Shown one piece after another: positions 4,034 through 6,734 of a stretch of 6,734 nucleotides of DNA. The stretch spans positions 1-6,734 of the forward strand of contig DXFC01000031.1 in the NCBI GenBank assembly GCA_019114645.1. Direction: 5' to 3'. Numbering within the stretch: position 1 is the first letter of the stretch; every line of letters starts with the position of its first letter. A program made the translations under genes and the position numbers. This DNA comes from Candidatus Halomonas stercoripullorum (GTDB lineage: Bacteria; Pseudomonadota; Gammaproteobacteria; Pseudomonadales; Halomonadaceae). The notes under the pieces were generated by a model. That model saw only the letters and a list, made by a program, of their open reading frames with translations. It was not told the origin of the DNA and did not search any database.

Positions 4034-6734
4034 ATGGCTTACTCATACACTGAGAAAAAACGCATCCGCAAGGATTTTGGCAAACTGCCCCAAGTAATGG
4101 ATGTGCCCTACCTGCTGGCGATCCAGCTTGATTCCTATTACGACTTCCTGCAACAGGATCGTGCTCCCGACGAGCGCTTCGAAGTAGGACTGCATGCTGC
4201 CTTCAAGTCGGTATTCCCGATCGAAAGCTTCTCGGGCAATGCTGCACTTGAGTATGTCAGCTATCGTTTTGGCACCCCAGCCTTTGACGTCAAGGAGTGC
4301 CAGCTGCGTGGCGTGACTTACTCCGCTCCCTTGCGTGTCAAGGTACGCCTGATCATCTATGACCGTGAGTCATCGAACAAGGCGATCAAGGACATCAAGG
4401 AGCAAGAGGTCTACATGGGGGAGATCCCCCTGATGACCGAGAACGGTACCTTTGTGATCAATGGCACAGAGCGTGTCATCGTTTCCCAGCTGCACCGTTC
4501 GCCGGGGGTATTTTTCGACCATGACAAGGGCAAGAGCCACTCATCGGGCAAGCTGCTCTATTCTGCTCGCGTCATTCCCTATCGTGGCTCCTGGCTCGAC
4601 TTCGAGTTCGATCCCAAAGACAACGTGTTTGTGCGTATCGACCGCCGCCGTAAGCTGCCGGCTACGGTGCTGCTGCGTGCGCTGGGCATGTCTGCTGAAG
4701 AGATTCTTGATGAGTTTTTCGACACCAGCATCTTCCACGTCGAGAAAAACGGCTTCTCGGTGGAGCTGGTGCCGTCGCGCCTGCGCGGTGAAACCGCCAC
4801 CTTTGACATCAAGGATGCGGATGGCAGCGTGATTGTTGAAGAAGGGCGCCGGATTACCCAGAAGCATATTCGTCAACTGGAAAAGGCGGGTCTCGAGCGC
4901 CTCGAAGTGCCGATGGACTACCTGTTTGAGAAGACCTTGGCGAAAGACCAGGTCGATGCCAAAACAGGCGAGCTGCTGTGCCCGAGCAATAGCGTTATTA
5001 CGCCGGAACTGCTTGAGACACTGGTCCAGGCCGGCATCACCACCTTTGAGACACTGTACACCAACGATCTCGACTGTGGTCCTTTCATCTCCGAAACATT
5101 GCGTCTGGATACCACCGGCTCTCAGCTTGAGGCGCTGGTCGAGATCTACCGCATGATGCGCCCCGGCGAGCCGCCCACCAAAGAGGCCGCCGAGACTCTG
5201 TTCAACAATTTGTTCTTCAGCGAGGACCGCTACGATCTGTCAGGCGTCGGTCGCATGAAGTTCAACCGTCGCCTGCGCCGTGAAACCGATACCGGCTCCG
5301 GTGTGCTGGACAAGCGTGACATCCTGGACGTGGTCAAGGAACTGATCCACATCCGTAACGGCTTCGGTGAAGTCGATGATATCGATCACCTGGGCAACCG
5401 TCGTATCCGCTGTGTTGGTGAAATGGCGGAAAACCAGTTCCGTGTGGGTCTGGTGAGGGTTGAGCGTGCGGTCAAGGAGCGCCTCTCCATGGCTGAGAGC
5501 GAAGGCCTGATGCCGCAAGACCTGATCAATGCCAAGCCGGTAGCAGCGGCGGTCAAGGAGTTCTTCGGTTCCAGCCAGCTTTCACAGTTCATGGACCAGA
5601 ACAACCCGCTTTCCGAAGTGACCCACAAGCGTCGTGTTTCAGCGCTGGGCCCGGGCGGCCTGACGCGTGAGCGTGCCGGCTTTGAGGTGCGTGACGTTCA
5701 CGCCACCCACTACGGTCGTCTGTGCCCCATCGAGACACCGGAAGGCCCCAACATTGGCTTGATCAACTCCCTGGCCACCTACAGTCATGCCAACAGCTAC
5801 GGTTTCCTCGAGACACCGTACCGCAAGGTGGTGGACAGCCAAGTGACCGATGAAGTGGTTCACCTCTCGGCTATCGAGGAAGGTGACTACGTCATCGCCC
5901 AGGCTTCAGCCAGCGTCGATGAGACCAACAAGCTGATTGATGATCTGGTGCAGGTACGCCACAAGGGCGAAACCACCTTCATGCGTCCGGATCAGGTCAC
6001 CCTGATGGATGTGTCGCCGCGTCAGGTGGTATCCGTCGCGGCAGCGCTGATTCCGTTCCTGGAACATGACGATGCCAACCGGGCCCTGATGGGGGCCAAC
6101 ATGCAGCGCCAGGCTGTACCGACCCTGCGGGCCGAAAAGCCGCTGGTGGGTACCGGCATGGAGCGTTTCGTTGCCCGTGACTCGGGTGTCTGTGCGGTGG
6201 CGCGTCGCGGCGGGGTGATCGACTCGGTCGATGCCAAGCGTATCGTGGTGCGGGTCAAGGAGGATGAGATCATCGGCGGTGAGGCCGGGGTTGATATTTA
6301 CAACCTGACCAAATACGTGCGCTCCAACCAGAACACCTGCATGAACCAGCGTCCCATTGTCAGCCCCGGTGATGTGATCGAGCGTGGCGATATCCTTGCC
6401 GATGGCCCGTCCGTCGACATGGGTGATCTGGCACTGGGCCAGAACATGCGCATCGCCTTCATGCCCTGGAATGGCTACAACTTCGAGGACTCGATTCTGC
6501 TGTCGGAGCGGGTGGTGGAAGAAGATCGCTTCACCACTATCCACATCCAGGAGCTGACCTGTGTGTCACGTGACACCAAGCTGGGGCCGGAGGAGATCAC
6601 TTCCGATATTCCCAACGTTGGTGAGTCGGCACTGGGCAAGCTGGATGAGGCAGGTGTTGTCTACATCGGTGCCGAGGTCGGGCCTGGTGACATTCTGGTC
6701 GGTAAGGTAACACCTAAGGGCGAAACCCAGCTGA
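4034..6734 (+). CDS. rpoB: DNA-directed RNA polymerase subunit beta (5' part)
   Basis: This is the beginning of the beta subunit of RNA polymerase. It has 900 complete codons and one extra base, stays open to the window edge, and corresponds to roughly residues 1-895 of the 1342-residue E. coli protein. It opens MAYSYTEKKRIRKDFGKLPQ. The N-terminal lobes include TFVINGTERVIVSQLHRSPG, near 140-160. The rifampicin pocket is at 513-539 (GSSQLSQFMDQNN near 512-524, THKRRVSALGPGG), numbered 5 higher than E. coli. Its usual resistance positions (Gln518, Asp521, His531, Ser536) carry the sensitive residues. Glu818-Asp819 in NFEDSI match E. coli Glu813-Asp814 near the active centre. The active-site lysines and the C-terminal clamp lie beyond the window. 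The start ATG 4034 has TGGGGA (4022-4027) 6 bases upstream. rpoC is expected downstream. Confidence 0.98.
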   Translation, partial: MAYSYTEKKRIRKDFGKLPQVMDVPYLLAIQLDSYYDFLQQDRAPDERFEVGLHAAFKSVFPIESFSGNAALEYVSYRFGTPAFDVKECQLRGVTYSAPLRVKVRLIIYDRESSNKAIKDIKEQEVYMGEIPLMTENGTFVINGTERVIVSQLHRSPGVFFDHDKGKSHSSGKLLYSARVIPYRGSWLDFEFDPKDNVFVRIDRRRKLPATVLLRALGMSAEEILDEFFDTSIFHVEKNGFSVELVPSRLRGETATFDIKDADGSVIVEEGRRITQKHIRQLEKAGLERLEVPMDYLFEKTLAKDQVDAKTGELLCPSNSVITPELLETLVQAGITTFETLYTNDLDCGPFISETLRLDTTGSQLEALVEIYRMMRPGEPPTKEAAETLFNNLFFSEDRYDLSGVGRMKFNRRLRRETDTGSGVLDKRDILDVVKELIHIRNGFGEVDDIDHLGNRRIRCVGEMAENQFRVGLVRVERAVKERLSMAESEGLMPQDLINAKPVAAAVKEFFGSSQLSQFMDQNNPLSEVTHKRRVSALGPGGLTRERAGFEVRDVHATHYGRLCPIETPEGPNIGLINSLATYSHANSYGFLETPYRKVVDSQVTDEVVHLSAIEEGDYVIAQASASVDETNKLIDDLVQVRHKGETTFMRPDQVTLMDVSPRQVVSVAAALIPFLEHDDANRALMGANMQRQAVPTLRAEKPLVGTGMERFVARDSGVCAVARRGGVIDSVDAKRIVVRVKEDEIIGGEAGVDIYNLTKYVRSNQNTCMNQRPIVSPGDVIERGDILADGPSVDMGDLALGQNMRIAFMPWNGYNFEDSILLSERVVEEDRFTTIHIQELTCVSRDTKLGPEEITSDIPNVGESALGKLDEAGVVYIGAEVGPGDILVGKVTPKGETQL

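Noticed and set aside
2826..4046. 406-residue open frame on the minus strand
   Set aside because: It is a shadow of rplJ, rplL and their spacers caused by strong codon bias; there is no family resemblance and it runs through the attenuator.
5906..6544. 212-residue open frame on the minus strand within rpoB
   Set aside because: It is antisense to well-conserved RpoB codons, with no own ribosome site or recognisable motif; a composition artefact.

Overview
The window is a conserved gammaproteobacterial chromosome segment running into the rplKAJL-rpoBC region. In order it holds tRNA-Thr(GGU), an intrinsic terminator, a strong sigma70-type promoter, tRNA-Trp, secE, nusG, rplK, rplA, a long structured leader, rplJ, rplL, an attenuator with an RNA-structured spacer, and the first 900 codons of rpoB. 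All genes are on the plus strand. The proteins read like those of the Oceanospirillales/Pseudomonas side of the Gammaproteobacteria. A halomonad (Halomonas or a relative) is my best guess, from remembered protein resemblance and moderately high GC; no search was run.

Layout. Bases 1-150 are the end of an upstream tRNA unit: tRNA-Thr followed at once by a 12-bp terminator hairpin. Bases 174-210 are a promoter with a GC-rich discriminator, which starts a new unit. That unit carries tRNA-Trp, then secE and nusG with no terminator between them. rplK and rplA follow after a 111-base structured spacer. A 277-base spacer before rplJ contains a clear L10-type leader (kink-turn-like P1/P2 arm) plus several further helices near the rplJ ribosome binding site. 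rplJ and rplL are separated by 93 bases with a bulged hairpin. A 239-base spacer before rpoB has a strong hairpin plus U-tract attenuator, then a long stem that could be an RNase III target, then more hairpins up to the rpoB ribosome binding site.

How the genes work together. SecE is part of the SecYEG protein export channel. NusG is a transcription elongation factor that also links RNA polymerase to ribosomes and Rho. L11, L1, L10 and L7/L12 build the two ribosomal stalks. RpoB is the beta subunit of RNA polymerase. Co-expressing ribosome stalk proteins with RNA polymerase is the classical arrangement; RNA-level feedback (L1 and L10) and a partial terminator before rpoB set the different amounts.

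I saw no mobile element, CRISPR array, toxin-antitoxin pair, phage gene or unknown protein-coding system. The least explained material is RNA structure in the spacers: mutually exclusive pairings in the L10 leader, an alternating CTCC/GGAG series around the rplJ Shine-Dalgarno, and the multi-hairpin rplL-rpoB spacer. The absence of tuf between tRNA-Thr and tRNA-Trp is the main layout difference from E. coli and Pseudomonas.
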